Position numbers and translations under genes: made by a program | Assembly: GCF_002975175.1 (NCBI RefSeq) | Contig: NZ_PCNZ01000009.1 | Location: 62,001-126,000 of the forward strand | DNA from: Bacillus sp. MYb209 | GTDB taxonomy: Bacteria > Bacillota > Bacilli > Bacillales > Bacillaceae_G | Length of the DNA: 64,000 nt | Direction of reading: 5' to 3' | In this document: positions 51,868-60,496 of the stretch, one piece after another | Numbering within the stretch: the first letter of the stretch is position 1 | How the letters are laid out: the number at the start of each line of letters is the position of its first letter | The notes under the pieces: model-generated | Told to the model about the DNA's origin: nothing | Databases searched by the model: none | What the model saw: only the letters and a program-made list of their open reading frames with translations

Positions 51868-52689
51868 TTATTTAATTGCACCTTTTGTTAATCCTTGTTG
51901 CAATTGCTTTTGTCCTAAAAATAATAAAATCAATGTTGGAATGACGATAACAGTAACACCAGCCATTACACTTCCCCAATCAGTTGCAACTTCTTGAGAC
52001 TGGAGCTGCTTCACACCAATTTGAACTGTTCTTACTTTTTCATCAGTGGTCACTAAAAGCGGCCATAAATACATATTCCATGTTGTTAAAAAGCTATATA
52101 CTCCAAGCGTAATAAAACTCGTTTTACAATACGGAATTACAACACTGAATAAAAATCTTACATTTCCAATCCCTTCAATAAAAGCAGCTTCTTTCAGTTC
52201 ATTTGGAAGTGTCATAAAATGCTGACGTAGTAAAAAAATACCGAAAGCTGTTGCAAAAAATGGCACTGTCATCCCAGCAAAGCTATTGATCCATCCGAAG
52301 TTTTGAATCGTTAAAAAGTTTGGTACCATCGTCGCTTCCCACGGAATGAGCATCGTTGAAATAAACAAGAAGAAAATAAAGTTCCTTCCTTTAAACTGAA
52401 GAAAGACAAAAGCATAAGCTGCTAAGCTTGATACGATAAGTTGTCCAAACATAACAACTGTCGATACAATTAAACTGTTATATAAATATGTAAAAAGCGG
52501 TACTTTTTGAAAAATATTAATGAAATTATCAAAAGTAAATTGAGTTGGAAATAACCTTCTCATTTGAATATCGTCTGGTGTCATAAAGCTTATTAAAAAC
52601 GCGTAGAGTACAGGAAAAAATACCATCATCGCACTAATGATGAGCAACATATATAAAAGAAAATTTTGTTTCCATTTTTTCACGATCAT
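51868..52689 (-). CDS. ugpE: sn-Glycerol-3-phosphate ABC transporter permease
   Basis: The 273-residue permease has six membrane helices and the EAA loop ELKEAAFIEGIGNVRFLFSVVIPYCKTSF (about 165-193), which contacts the ATPase. It belongs to the MalG-like branch of carbohydrate permeases. Its start overlaps the ugpA stop by four bases (ATGA), indicating coupled translation. Confidence 0.9.
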   Translation of the reverse strand: MIVKKWKQNFLLYMLLIISAMMVFFPVLYAFLISFMTPDDIQMRRLFPTQFTFDNFINIFQKVPLFTYLYNSLIVSTVVMFGQLIVSSLAAYAFVFLQFKGRNFIFFLFISTMLIPWEATMVPNFLTIQNFGWINSFAGMTVPFFATAFGIFLLRQHFMTLPNELKEAAFIEGIGNVRFLFSVVIPYCKTSFITLGVYSFLTTWNMYLWPLLVTTDEKVRTVQIGVKQLQSQEVATDWGSVMAGVTVIVIPTLILLFLGQKQLQQGLTKGAIK

Positions 52690-53618
52690 TTATAATGCAC
52701 CTTTCTCTCTGCAAACTTGAATTGAAGTAATGTAGCAATGAAAATGAAAACAAATAATACCATTGCTTGTGCACTTGCCGTTCCAAATTGATGATTCACA
52801 AATGCCTCTTTATAAATCGAGTACACAATTAAATTCGTTGCATCATTCGGTCCACCATGTGTTAAAATATCAATTTGCCCAAAGCTTTGAAATGCACTAA
52901 TCAACGTTACTGTCACGATAAAAAATAAAGTTGGTGATAGCATCGGTAATGTAACGCAGCGAAGCTTATATAAATAACTAGCACCATCTATAGATGCACT
53001 CTCATATAAAGACGTATCAATATTTTGTAAACCGCCTAATATAACTAAAAATGCAAATCCTGTATTCACCCAAACAGTTGTAACCGATACAGAAAATAAT
53101 GCCCAGTCTGGACTCGTTAACCATGCAATTGCAGGGAGATTCATAGAGGCTAATATATTATTAAATAACCCTACGCTTGGATGGAATAAAAATAACCAAA
53201 TCACTGCACTAGCAGCTACCGATATCCCCATCGTTGAAGAAAAGAGCACCCGGAACAATCCAATACCTTTTACTTTCTCATTTGCAATTAATGCAAGAAA
53301 TAAAGCAAATACAATACTAGTAGGCACTGTATATACAACAAATAATAAAGTTGACTTTACGCTCTTGTAGAAAGCAGGATCAGAAAATAAATATTGATAA
53401 TTTTCTAAGCCAACAAAAAGGTTAGCTTCCCCGTGTATATCTGTTAAATAAAAACTATAATAAATCGTCCTAAACAATGGATAGAAAAGAAAAATCGAAA
53501 ACAATAAAATAGATGGTGCTAAAAATAATAATCCTATTCTTAAATCTTTCGTTCTTCCCCATAATGCCTTCTTTTTTGAAACTTTTGTTTGAGTTGGTAA
53601 TTTCCCTACCTCAATCAT
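52686..53618 (-). CDS. ugpA: sn-Glycerol-3-phosphate ABC transporter permease
   Basis: The 310-residue permease has six helices after a basic cytoplasmic N-terminus (TKVSKKKALWGRTKD) and the EAA loop SLYESASIDGASYLYKLRCVTLPMLSPTLF (about 211-240). It is the MalF-like partner of ugpE. ATG overlaps the ugpC stop by one base (TAATG). Confidence 0.9.
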   Translation of the reverse strand: MIEVGKLPTQTKVSKKKALWGRTKDLRIGLLFLAPSILLFSIFLFYPLFRTIYYSFYLTDIHGEANLFVGLENYQYLFSDPAFYKSVKSTLLFVVYTVPTSIVFALFLALIANEKVKGIGLFRVLFSSTMGISVAASAVIWLFLFHPSVGLFNNILASMNLPAIAWLTSPDWALFSVSVTTVWVNTGFAFLVILGGLQNIDTSLYESASIDGASYLYKLRCVTLPMLSPTLFFIVTVTLISAFQSFGQIDILTHGGPNDATNLIVYSIYKEAFVNHQFGTASAQAMVLFVFIFIATLLQFKFAERKVHYK

Positions 53619-54691
53619 TATTTCGCTACCACTTTTAATCTTTCATTCGTATTCTGGTGAAAGAAGCATAGTTTTTCTTGCGAGAATAATAATTTTACTT
53701 TGTCACCTTTGTTCAGGAGTAATTGTCCGATGACTTTCGCACTCCAAGTTGTTCCATTTACCGCAAAGTTTAATATAGATTCATTCCCTAATACTTCTAC
53801 AGATTGCAGCGTCACTTCTTGTCCTTCCTCAGACAATGCAATATGCTCAGGACGCATGCCTATTCGAATAGTTCCTTCTGGTAATTGCTTTAGCTGTCCA
53901 ATAGATAATGGGATTTGCAATTGCCCTATATGTAATATGCCTTTTTCTTTATCCACTTCCCCATCATTCATATTCATAGACGGAGAACCTATAAAACTTG
54001 CAACAAATTCGTTTGCTGGTTCGTTATATATGTCAAGCGGTGTTCCAACTTGTTGTATACTTCCTTTATTTAAAACCATGATACGATCTCCCATAGTCAT
54101 TGCTTCTATTTGATCGTGAGTAACGTAAATCATCGTAATTCCTAATCGTTGCTGAATTTCTCTAATTTCAATCCTCATCTGTGCACGTAATTTCGCATCT
54201 AAATTCGAAAGTGGTTCATCCATTAAACAAATCGGTGCTTGACTCACAATCGCCCTAGCAAGCGCAACACGCTGTCTTTGTCCACCTGATAATTGCCCCG
54301 GTTTCATTTTCACATACTCTTTCAGTCCTACCATTTCAACAGCTTCCATTAATCGTTTTTGCCGCTCTTCTTTCTGTACTTTTCTTACCTTAAGTCCGAA
54401 TAAAATATTTTCTTCTACAGATAAGTGCGGATATAACGCATAGTTTTGAAATACCATTGATAGATTACGATCTTTTGGCTCTAAATCATTTGCAACACGT
54501 TCATTAATAATTAAATCTCCCGAAGAAATTTCTTCTAAACCAGCCAGCATTCGTAATAATGTACTTTTTCCACATCCCGAAGGTCCAACTAAAACAAAAA
54601 ATTCTCCTCTTCTAATATGAACTGATACGTCTTTAACTGCTGTCTCTTCCGCATTTTTATATACCTTTGAAACATTTTTCAATTCAATCAC
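53618..54691 (-). CDS. ugpC: sn-Glycerol-3-phosphate ABC transporter ATPase
   Basis: The 357-residue ATPase has Walker A GPSGCGKST (about 37-45), Q-loop VFQNYALYPHLSV, signature LSGGQRQRVALARAIV, Walker B ICLMDEPLSNLD and the switch histidine YVTHDQIEAM, followed by a TOBE domain (about 235-355) for regulation. It is of the MalK/UgpC type. GTG at 54691 follows GGAG at nine bases and overlaps the glpP stop (GTGA); this start fits the family N-terminus IELKNVSKVY. It powers ugpAE. Confidence 0.92.
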   Translation of the reverse strand: MIELKNVSKVYKNAEETAVKDVSVHIRRGEFFVLVGPSGCGKSTLLRMLAGLEEISSGDLIINERVANDLEPKDRNLSMVFQNYALYPHLSVEENILFGLKVRKVQKEERQKRLMEAVEMVGLKEYVKMKPGQLSGGQRQRVALARAIVSQAPICLMDEPLSNLDAKLRAQMRIEIREIQQRLGITMIYVTHDQIEAMTMGDRIMVLNKGSIQQVGTPLDIYNEPANEFVASFIGSPSMNMNDGEVDKEKGILHIGQLQIPLSIGQLKQLPEGTIRIGMRPEHIALSEEGQEVTLQSVEVLGNESILNFAVNGTTWSAKVIGQLLLNKGDKVKLLFSQEKLCFFHQNTNERLKVVAK

Positions 54692-55254
54692 AAGGTTGCA
54701 CTCCTTTTTTCTTCTTGTATCCACACTTCATAATGGCTCGTTGAAATTGCACTTGCTCCTGCACGAATTGCAATTTCCGCATCTTCTCTCGTTTGAATTA
54801 GTCCGCCTGCAATAATAGGAAATTCTATTTCCTCTGCTAGCTGTTTAATAATAGAAGGCATAATACCAGGCATAATCTCTACTGCATTCGGTTTAGTCGT
54901 TTTACAATTTTCAATTGATTTTGTAAGAGATAAAGTATCAACGATAAAAATACGTTGAATCGTTTTCAATCCAATTTTATTGGCATTTCGAATTGTCGAT
55001 CCCTTTGTCGAAATAATACCTTGTGCTCCGATAACATCTTGAATATATAAAAGTGCTTCCTCTGTGTTCGTATTTAAGCCTTGTATAAAATCACAATGAA
55101 GAAATACATCATGTCCATGTTTCTGTAATTCATATACACGCTCTGGTAACTCCAGCATTGAACCAGTCATAAGAAAAACTGTTTTAGGTAATTTTTTGTA
55201 TGTTTTATACCCTTTCCAATTCTTTATCATCGCGATATAAGGTTCTTTAAACAT
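54688..55254 (-). CDS. GlpP-family glycerol-3-phosphate-responsive antiterminator
   Basis: The 188-residue protein is a TIM-barrel-like RNA-binding regulator of the GlpP family: KTVFLMTGSMLELPERVYELQKHGHDVFLHCDFIQGL, DVIGAQGIISTKGSTIRNANKIGLKTIQRIFIVDTLSL, PNAVEIMPGIMPSIIKQL and PIIAGGLIQTREDAEIAIRAGASAISTS, the last resembling a phosphate-binding loop. In B. subtilis GlpP with glycerol-3-phosphate lets transcription pass a leader terminator of glpD. Here it heads the ugp operon behind such a leader (55291-55409). ATG at 55254 follows AGGTGG. Confidence 0.88.
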   Translation of the reverse strand: MFKEPYIAMIKNWKGYKTYKKLPKTVFLMTGSMLELPERVYELQKHGHDVFLHCDFIQGLNTNTEEALLYIQDVIGAQGIISTKGSTIRNANKIGLKTIQRIFIVDTLSLTKSIENCKTTKPNAVEIMPGIMPSIIKQLAEEIEFPIIAGGLIQTREDAEIAIRAGASAISTSHYEVWIQEEKRSATL

Positions 55255-55290
55255 TGATTCCACCTAGCTTTTCTATTTTTATCCAAACTA

Positions 55291-55409
55291 AAAACACCTA
55301 CTTACATAGAACACCTTTCTCCTTATTTGAACTCTAGGGAATAGAGCACACCTAAGAAAGTGGCACGTTATATGTAAGCGGGTGTTCTCAAATGTTCTCT
55401 ACCCTAGTT
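55291..55409 (-). promoter_or_regulatory. Leader RNA of glpP-ugp operon with competing stems
   Basis: In mRNA order: element 1 (complement of 55397-55409, AACTAGGGTAGAG), element 2 (complement of 55372-55386, AACACCCGCTTACAT), element 1' (complement of 55330-55346, CTCTATTCCCTAGAGTT) and element 2' (complement of 55293-55307, ATGTAAGTAGGTGTT), then T's. 2 pairs with 2' over 15 positions with one mismatch and one G-U pair, giving a terminator; 1 pairs with 1' with a two-base bulge, and the two pairings interleave. This is what an antitermination switch would show. The rest of the gap to 55561 holds no gene. Confidence 0.7.
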
Positions 55410-55561
55410 ATTTTGTTACCTTTACTATATTACGTATTTATTAAGTCAGTTTTGATAAATTGTTAATTAGGTGTTAACCGAATGTTAATATTCAACATAT
55501 TCCTTTTACAATAATCTAGATATAAGAATAACCCCACACAGAAAACAACTATGCTTAAAGC

Positions 55562-55888
55562 TCAAGTGATATGTAAATTCATTCCATAGTTAATAAGTTT
55601 TAGTTCTCTTGCCACTGCTTGTGAAGCAAAATTATCCCAAGCCGTACTATACAGTGGAATGTGTTTTTCTTCTTGTATTGATATCGCCCAGGCCGTAACA
55701 ACATCCGAACCATACCCTTTCCCTTGAAACTCCGCTAACGTTTCCACACTCGCTCCAGCAGCCACTCCTGTACTTCTTGCACTGCAACATATAGAAACTA
55801 CTTGTTCATTTTCAACAATTGCAAAATAAGGTTGCCTCCATTCCATATTACTGGGTATATAGCCCCCATATAGCAAAACTCCATACAA
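55562..55888 (-). pseudogene. Acetyltransferase (GNAT, FR47-like) C-terminal remnant
   Basis: The open 108-codon frame encodes YFAIVENEQVVSICCSARSTG, GASVETLAEFQGKGYGSDVVTAWAISIQEEKHIPLYSTAWDNFASQAVARELKL: the acetyl-CoA loop and last strands of a GNAT enzyme. The N-terminal half is missing; upstream sequence leads at once into a terminator hairpin. It has no good RBS. I judge it a truncated gene, although a short expressed protein is not excluded. Confidence 0.7.
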
Positions 55889-55917
55889 AAAGATTCATAC
55901 TCTATTCCTCTTTTCTA

Positions 55918-55997
55918 AAACAAAAATCCCATTTAGATAAACATCACTGAGTCCATCCTATCGAATGATTTCCTCGTTCTGTCTATCTAAATGGGAT
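55918..55997 (-). terminator. Large-loop terminator of the ankyrin gene
   Basis: On the mRNA ATCCCATTTAGATA pairs perfectly with TATCTAAATGGGAT across 44 bases, followed by TTTTGTTTT. Confidence 0.75.
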
Positions 55998-56042
55998 AAT
56001 TTCGCGACCGTTATTTTCTTAGTTTCTTATCGTACTCTTGTA

Positions 56043-56834
56043 TTATTCTATAGGTTGCTGCTGCATAACTTCATTTGCCCCAGCTTGCCTCAACATATTT
56101 GCAATATCTTTAAAACCTCTTTTTTCAGCATATTGCAGCGGCGTAGTCCCCTCACTGTTAGCCGTATTTACGTCAGCTCCATGCTCAATAAGCATTTGAA
56201 TTACCTTTTTATGATTTTCGCTACCATTTCCTAATACAATCGCTTCTAATAATGCTGTTCCACCACGATTATTTTTGTAATTCACATCAATATCTGTGTG
56301 CTCTAGTAATTCTTTTACGACCTCTACATGACCACGCTCAGATGCAGAAGTTAATGCTGTTCCACCTGACCGAGTAGTTTCTTTCGTATTAACTCCTGCA
56401 TTAATTAATAGTTTTACGATATCCTTGTAGCCTTCTCTACTAGCGTAAAGGAATGGATTACTTTGTTTCTCATCTTGAATTTCAATATCAGCTCCCGCAT
56501 CAATTAACGCTTTAACTGTCTCTACATGATTCTGATACGTTGCTGCAAGGACAGGTGTTTCTCCGTTATCACCTTCTACGTTAATATTCGCTCCGTCTTT
56601 AATCAACTTCATAGCCGTTTCTGTATCACCTAGGGTCGCAGAAAGCAATAATTGCTTATCCATTAAATTTATACCAGTCTCTTCTTTATCTTTTTCCTTT
56701 TCTTTATGCTTTTCTTGCTTTTTTTCGTTTTTCACGTGAACCGGTTTCGATTCAGGTTCTTCTTGCTTATCACAAGCCACTACCATCATTAAAAGTCCTA
56801 ATAATGTACATAATAAAATTTTTTGTTTTCTCAC
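56043..56834 (-). CDS. Ankyrin-repeat lipoprotein
   Basis: Starting at GTG 56834 (behind AGGAG, 8-base spacer) the 263-residue protein begins with a lipoprotein signal ending L-M-M-V-V-A-C, then a charged linker (EKHKEKEKDKEE) and about six ankyrin repeats, for example NGETPVLAATYQNHVETVKALIDAGADI, GGTALTSASERGHVEVVKELLEH and EGTTPLQYAEKRGFKDIANMLRQAGAN. A longer frame from 56873 exists but would bury the signal. The repeats form a protein-binding surface outside the membrane; the partner is unknown. Confidence 0.82.
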   Translation of the reverse strand: MRKQKILLCTLLGLLMMVVACDKQEEPESKPVHVKNEKKQEKHKEKEKDKEETGINLMDKQLLLSATLGDTETAMKLIKDGANINVEGDNGETPVLAATYQNHVETVKALIDAGADIEIQDEKQSNPFLYASREGYKDIVKLLINAGVNTKETTRSGGTALTSASERGHVEVVKELLEHTDIDVNYKNNRGGTALLEAIVLGNGSENHKKVIQMLIEHGADVNTANSEGTTPLQYAEKRGFKDIANMLRQAGANEVMQQQPIE

Positions 56835-57197
56835 AACTACAGCTCCTATGAAAGATAATGTTTTCTTAACCATTCCTCCATCACATGCAATAACTCTTCT
56901 TCAATAGATTTATCCATAAGTACCTTATATTCCTTCTTCAATTGTCATAGTATACTTATGCTCATGTTTTCTCAACATATAATTCATGTTTGGAATGATA
57001 TGCCACCCAGCTCCATCATTAATATTATGGAGCAATTAGTTTAGCATGTTTCAGCGATACTTGTACATCTTTGTTACCCTTAATTACTCAAATACACATA
57101 GTAATCACTCTGAATATGTCACTATATTATATTGTAACTGTTCTTCTAACTATTTTACACCTTTTATCTTTCCGTTTTTCATCTCATCAGCCAAAGA
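56835..57197. other. Intergenic gap without a gene
   Basis: AT-rich sequence with a small inverted repeat GCTCCAT/ATGGAGC at 57010-57033. I see no convincing gene or promoter beyond that expected for the ankyrin gene. Confidence 0.45.
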
Positions 57198-57225
57198 AAA
57201 GGACAACCTTAGATGGTTGTCCTTT
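57198..57225 (-). terminator. Terminator of nosL
   Basis: AAAGGACAACC and GGTTGTCCTTT form a perfect stem; TTCTTT follows on the mRNA. Confidence 0.85.
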
Positions 57226-57244
57226 ATGTAACTACTTTTTCGGA

Positions 57245-57751
57245 TTAATGAGAATGTCCTCCGCTATTCCCTTTTTGCGGTTTCCCCATCATCTCTTTAT
57301 TCATTTCCCACTTATGCTCTGATAATTCTTTGTCGGAAAGGACCTTCCCCTTATATTTAGATACAAAACTTTCCGCATCTTTTTTATCTTTAAACGAGAT
57401 CACGTTATAAGCCATAGGTGTTGTTATTGTTTTATCATATACGTAAGTTGCGTCCTGTAATGGAACCCAATCTTTCGTATTATAGTCTCGTACAAACTTT
57501 TCTTTCGTCTTCTCATTTTTATTGTTATCCATCCATTTATACATACAGCCAATATCATCAAACTTTAAGGCTTTTCCATTATCTAAAATAATTTCTGTTG
57601 CAAATTGATTATCCATTACCCCTATTTGACAAATATCACACTTATCATTTTTCTCATCAACCGCAATAGCTTCTATGTCCCTTTTCCCACATCCTACTAT
57701 TGTAAATACGAAGCATAAACATATAACAAGCACAGCATACTTTACTCTCAT
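57245..57751 (-). CDS. nosL: NosL-like copper-binding lipoprotein
   Basis: The 168-residue lipoprotein (lipobox ...T-I-V-G-C21) has the NosL core: KCDICQIGVMDNQFATEIILDNGKALKFDDIGCMYKWM (about 37-75), PLQDATYVYDKTITTPMAYNVISFKDKKDAESF, and a metal-rich tail EMMGKPQKGNSGGHSH. NosL delivers Cu(I) to nitrous oxide reductase in denitrifiers. No nosZ or other nos gene is next to it, so here it may serve general copper handling or a distant cluster. The CxxC and the Met/His tail are probable ligands. Confidence 0.85.
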   Translation of the reverse strand: MRVKYAVLVICLCFVFTIVGCGKRDIEAIAVDEKNDKCDICQIGVMDNQFATEIILDNGKALKFDDIGCMYKWMDNNKNEKTKEKFVRDYNTKDWVPLQDATYVYDKTITTPMAYNVISFKDKKDAESFVSKYKGKVLSDKELSEHKWEMNKEMMGKPQKGNSGGHSH

Positions 57752-57880
57752 CCCTATTTCCTCCCTATTAATGACAATACATTACTCCTAAAAATTTATT
57801 CATTGTACTCAACTAGGAGAATATCAAAAAGTTGTGCGAGATTTGTGAAAAAACATTGTTCTTTTTGTAATATATGGAAC

Positions 57881-57916
57881 AAAAAAGAGATGTGCAGTTA
57901 TTTCTACACATCTCTC
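57881..57916 (-). terminator. Terminator of the biotinyl-like gene
   Basis: AGAGATGTG pairs with CACATCTCT, followed on the mRNA by TTTTTTG. Confidence 0.85.
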
Positions 57917-57917
57917 A

Positions 57918-58172
57918 TCATTCACAACCAGTAATTAACAAATCATCTTCTATCTTAACTAATAATGTATCCGCACTAATTTCCTGTCCAACTTCTACAT
58001 TTACTAATCTTATATTTCCACTGATCCCAACCCCGATTTTTTCAAGCTCACCATCGTGCTTTCGGATCATCATTAATTTTTCCCATTCATATACGTAAGA
58101 GGATTCATTAATAAAAATCTCTTCTACTCTTCCTTTACACGAACTATAAATCTCTTCTATTCTTGTTTCCAT
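57918..58172 (-). CDS. Biotinyl/lipoyl-like mini-domain protein
   Basis: The 84-residue protein reads like a single barrel-sandwich hybrid domain: YSSCKGRVEEIFINESSYVYEWEKLMMIRKHDGELEKIGVGISGNIRLVNVEVGQEISADTLLVKIED, with the half-barrel spacing of BCCP. It lacks the biotin/lipoate lysine motif (A-M-K-M or D-K-A); W-E-K-L-M-M-I occupies that region with a lysine one place away, so attachment is doubtful. It is encoded alone with its own terminator. Role unknown. Confidence 0.68.
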   Translation of the reverse strand: METRIEEIYSSCKGRVEEIFINESSYVYEWEKLMMIRKHDGELEKIGVGISGNIRLVNVEVGQEISADTLLVKIEDDLLITGCE

Positions 58173-58319
58173 TCAAAATCTACTCCCTACTTCACGCGCT
58201 TCTCGTTTTCACCTTATTCTACCATTCTTGTGCGAAGTAAATTATCTTTTTAAAAATTCAAAATTACCTTCATGAACAAAATGATCAAAATAAAAATTAT
58301 GCTTCTAATGATGTTATTT

Positions 58320-58341
58320 TTCAAATTATTTACCATTTGAA
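58320..58341 (+). promoter_or_regulatory. Palindrome upstream of the citrate transporter gene
   Basis: TTCAAAT-N8-ATTTGAA, perfect 7-bp arms, 50 bases before the cre site. A candidate site for the CitT-like regulator. Confidence 0.45.
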
Positions 58342-58393
58342 CGAATGCTTTTATTATAAACAAAAAACCTTTTTTCTGAATTTTTATTCTATT

Positions 58394-58409
58394 TTGAAAG
58401 CGCAATCAT
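58394..58409 (+). promoter_or_regulatory. CcpA cre site of the citrate transporter gene
   Basis: TTGAAAGCGCAATCAT fits WTGNAANCGNWNNCAW at every position. It lies 20 bases before the start codon, a place expected to block transcription. Confidence 0.82.
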
Positions 58410-58429
58410 TCTTTTGAGGGGGAGATTAC

Positions 58430-59734
58430 ATGTTAGCACTACTTGGATTTACGATGGTATTTGTCTTTATGTTTTTAATTATGACTAAACGTATGTCAGC
58501 ATTAGTAGCATTAATATTAATTCCAATTACTTTCGCATTAATTGGTGGCTTTTATGCAAATATGGGACCTATGATGCTAGAGGGGATTAAAAAGCTAGCA
58601 CCTACCGGTATTATGCTTATGTTCGCCATTTTGTATTTTGGAATTATGATTGATAGTGGTTTATTCGACCCTGTCATTAGCAAAATTTTGAAATTTGTAA
58701 AAGGTGATCCTTTAAAAATTGTTGTTGGTACGGCTATTCTTACTATTATCGTTTCATTAGATGGGGACGGAACAACAACGTATATGATTACTGTTTCCGC
58801 AATGTATCCACTATATAAACGTCTTGGAATGAATCCACTTATATTAGCTGGGGTTGTCATGTTAGGAGCTGGGGTGACAAATCTTACACCTTGGGGTGGA
58901 CCAACCGCTCGGGTTATGAGTGCACTTGGGCTTGAAGCTTCCGAACTATTTACACCACTTATTCCCGGAATGATTGCTGGTGCAATTTGGGTAGTTTTCG
59001 TTGCCTACTATCTTGGAAAAAAAGAAAGAAAACGTTTAGGAATTATGGATGTACAATATTTAAAACAAATGCAAACAATGGATGAGCAAGCTGCGACAGT
59101 TGAAGCTGAAATACATAAACGCCCGAAACTACTATGGATTAACTTTTTATTAACTGCTTCCCTCCTCGTTTGTCTCATACTAGAGATTATGCCGTTACCT
59201 GTTTTATTTACAGTCGCTTTTGCTATTGCTGTTATGATTAACTACCCTAACTTAGAACAACAGAAAGAGCGTATTGCGTCTCACGCTGGAAACGTATTAT
59301 TGGTTGTTTCTCTCGTCTTTGCCGCTGGAATTTTCACAGGTATTCTATCTGGAACAAAAATGGTAGATGCGATGGCTCAAAGTGTTGTTACTCTTATACC
59401 AGATGCACTTGGCCCCCAGCTTCCAATTATTACAGCTTTACTAAGTATGCCGTTCACATTTTTCATGTCTAATGATGCTTTTTACTTCGGCGTATTACCT
59501 ATATTAACGAAAGCTGCTGCCGCTTACGGAATTAGTGCAGCAGAAATGGGACGTGCCTCGTTACTCGGTCAACCTGTTCACTTACTGAGTCCCCTCGTTG
59601 CTTCCACTTATTTATTAGTCGGAATGGCCAAGGTTGATTTTGGTGAACACCAACGATTCACTTTACTTTGGGCTGTTGGAACGACAATGGTTATGTTGAT
59701 TACTGGCATTGTAATTGGAATTATTCCAATATAA
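58430..59734 (+). CDS. CitMHS-family divalent metal-citrate transporter (CitM-like)
   Basis: The 434-residue protein has about 11-12 membrane helices and the CitMHS signature: FAILYFGIMIDSGLFDPVISKILKFVKGDPLKIVVGTAIL (about 65-104), LDGDGTTTYMITVSAM, TNLTPWGGPTARVMSALG and SNDAFYFGVLPILTKAAAAYG, ending LGQPVHLLSPLVASTYLLVG. Relatives CitM and CitH import citrate complexed to Mg or Ca with protons. GAGGGGGAG precedes the ATG. It is convergent with a CitT/CitS-like pair and carries a cre, as in B. subtilis citM control. Confidence 0.9.
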   Translation: MLALLGFTMVFVFMFLIMTKRMSALVALILIPITFALIGGFYANMGPMMLEGIKKLAPTGIMLMFAILYFGIMIDSGLFDPVISKILKFVKGDPLKIVVGTAILTIIVSLDGDGTTTYMITVSAMYPLYKRLGMNPLILAGVVMLGAGVTNLTPWGGPTARVMSALGLEASELFTPLIPGMIAGAIWVVFVAYYLGKKERKRLGIMDVQYLKQMQTMDEQAATVEAEIHKRPKLLWINFLLTASLLVCLILEIMPLPVLFTVAFAIAVMINYPNLEQQKERIASHAGNVLLVVSLVFAAGIFTGILSGTKMVDAMAQSVVTLIPDALGPQLPIITALLSMPFTFFMSNDAFYFGVLPILTKAAAAYGISAAEMGRASLLGQPVHLLSPLVASTYLLVGMAKVDFGEHQRFTLLWAVGTTMVMLITGIVIGIIPI

Positions 59735-59747
59735 GATGAAACTAGGA

Positions 59748-59786
59748 AAAACAGTAGAGGAAATGTAATAATCCTCTACTGTTTTT
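59748..59786. terminator. Terminator between convergent citrate genes
   Basis: AAACAGTAGAGGA and TCCTCTACTGTTT pair with T-runs. Confidence 0.9.
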
Positions 59787-59803
59787 ATTGTTGTAAAAAT
59801 CCC

Positions 59804-60496
59804 CTATGAAGAAACGCGGAAATACCTTCTTTCTGGCCTTCCCACACTTCCATATATAAGCTCCGCATGCACTTTCTTTCCAGAAATCAAATACTCTAAA
59901 TAGCGCCTCGCAGTTGATCGGCTTACACCTACCATTAAACTTAGCATCTCTGCAGTAATTCCCTCTTCATTAATAGTTAGCATATGCTTTTTTATTTTTG
60001 CTAACGTTAATGGGTCTATCCCTTTCGGGGCGTATTCTATATGATTTGCCTGCACTCCTCTTTGAGACCATAGATGTTCAATTTGTTCCGGGGATAATTG
60101 AGCGCTTTTCTTTAATTGCGTAATCTTTTTTTGATAATTTTCTAAACTTGTTTTAAATCGATCGAATGTAAGTGGTTTTACGATATAATCTGTTACTCCG
60201 CCTCGTAAAGCATGTCGTACTACATCTGTTTCCGACGCAGCTGTAATCATAATAATGTCTGTATCATGTAAATGATGCCTAATATATGTGACAAGTTCCG
60301 TTCCTTGCATATCAGGTAAGTACACATCTAATAAAACAAGCTGTGGCTTCACAAATTCTAACCATTCCTTCGCCTGTTCTCCAGTCGTTGCCGTCCCAAT
60401 CACTTTAAATCCCTCAATTTTTTCAGTAAAACGCCGATGAATCTCTGCAATCCGGATATCATCTTCTACAATCAATACTTCAATCCCCTCAGTCAT
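59804..60496 (-). CDS. CitT-like response regulator
   Basis: The 230-residue protein has a receiver (VLIVEDDIRIAEIHRRF, phosphoacceptor D in LVLLDVYLPDMQGTELV near residue 57, K in TDYIVKPLTFDRF) and a CitB-family helix-turn-helix (ITAEMLSLMVGVSRSTARRYLEYLISGKKVHAEL). Its ATG overlaps the kinase stop (TAATG). It should activate the convergent citrate transporter gene. Confidence 0.9.
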   Translation of the reverse strand: MTEGIEVLIVEDDIRIAEIHRRFTEKIEGFKVIGTATTGEQAKEWLEFVKPQLVLLDVYLPDMQGTELVTYIRHHLHDTDIIMITAASETDVVRHALRGGVTDYIVKPLTFDRFKTSLENYQKKITQLKKSAQLSPEQIEHLWSQRGVQANHIEYAPKGIDPLTLAKIKKHMLTINEEGITAEMLSLMVGVSRSTARRYLEYLISGKKVHAELIYGSVGRPERRYFRVSS

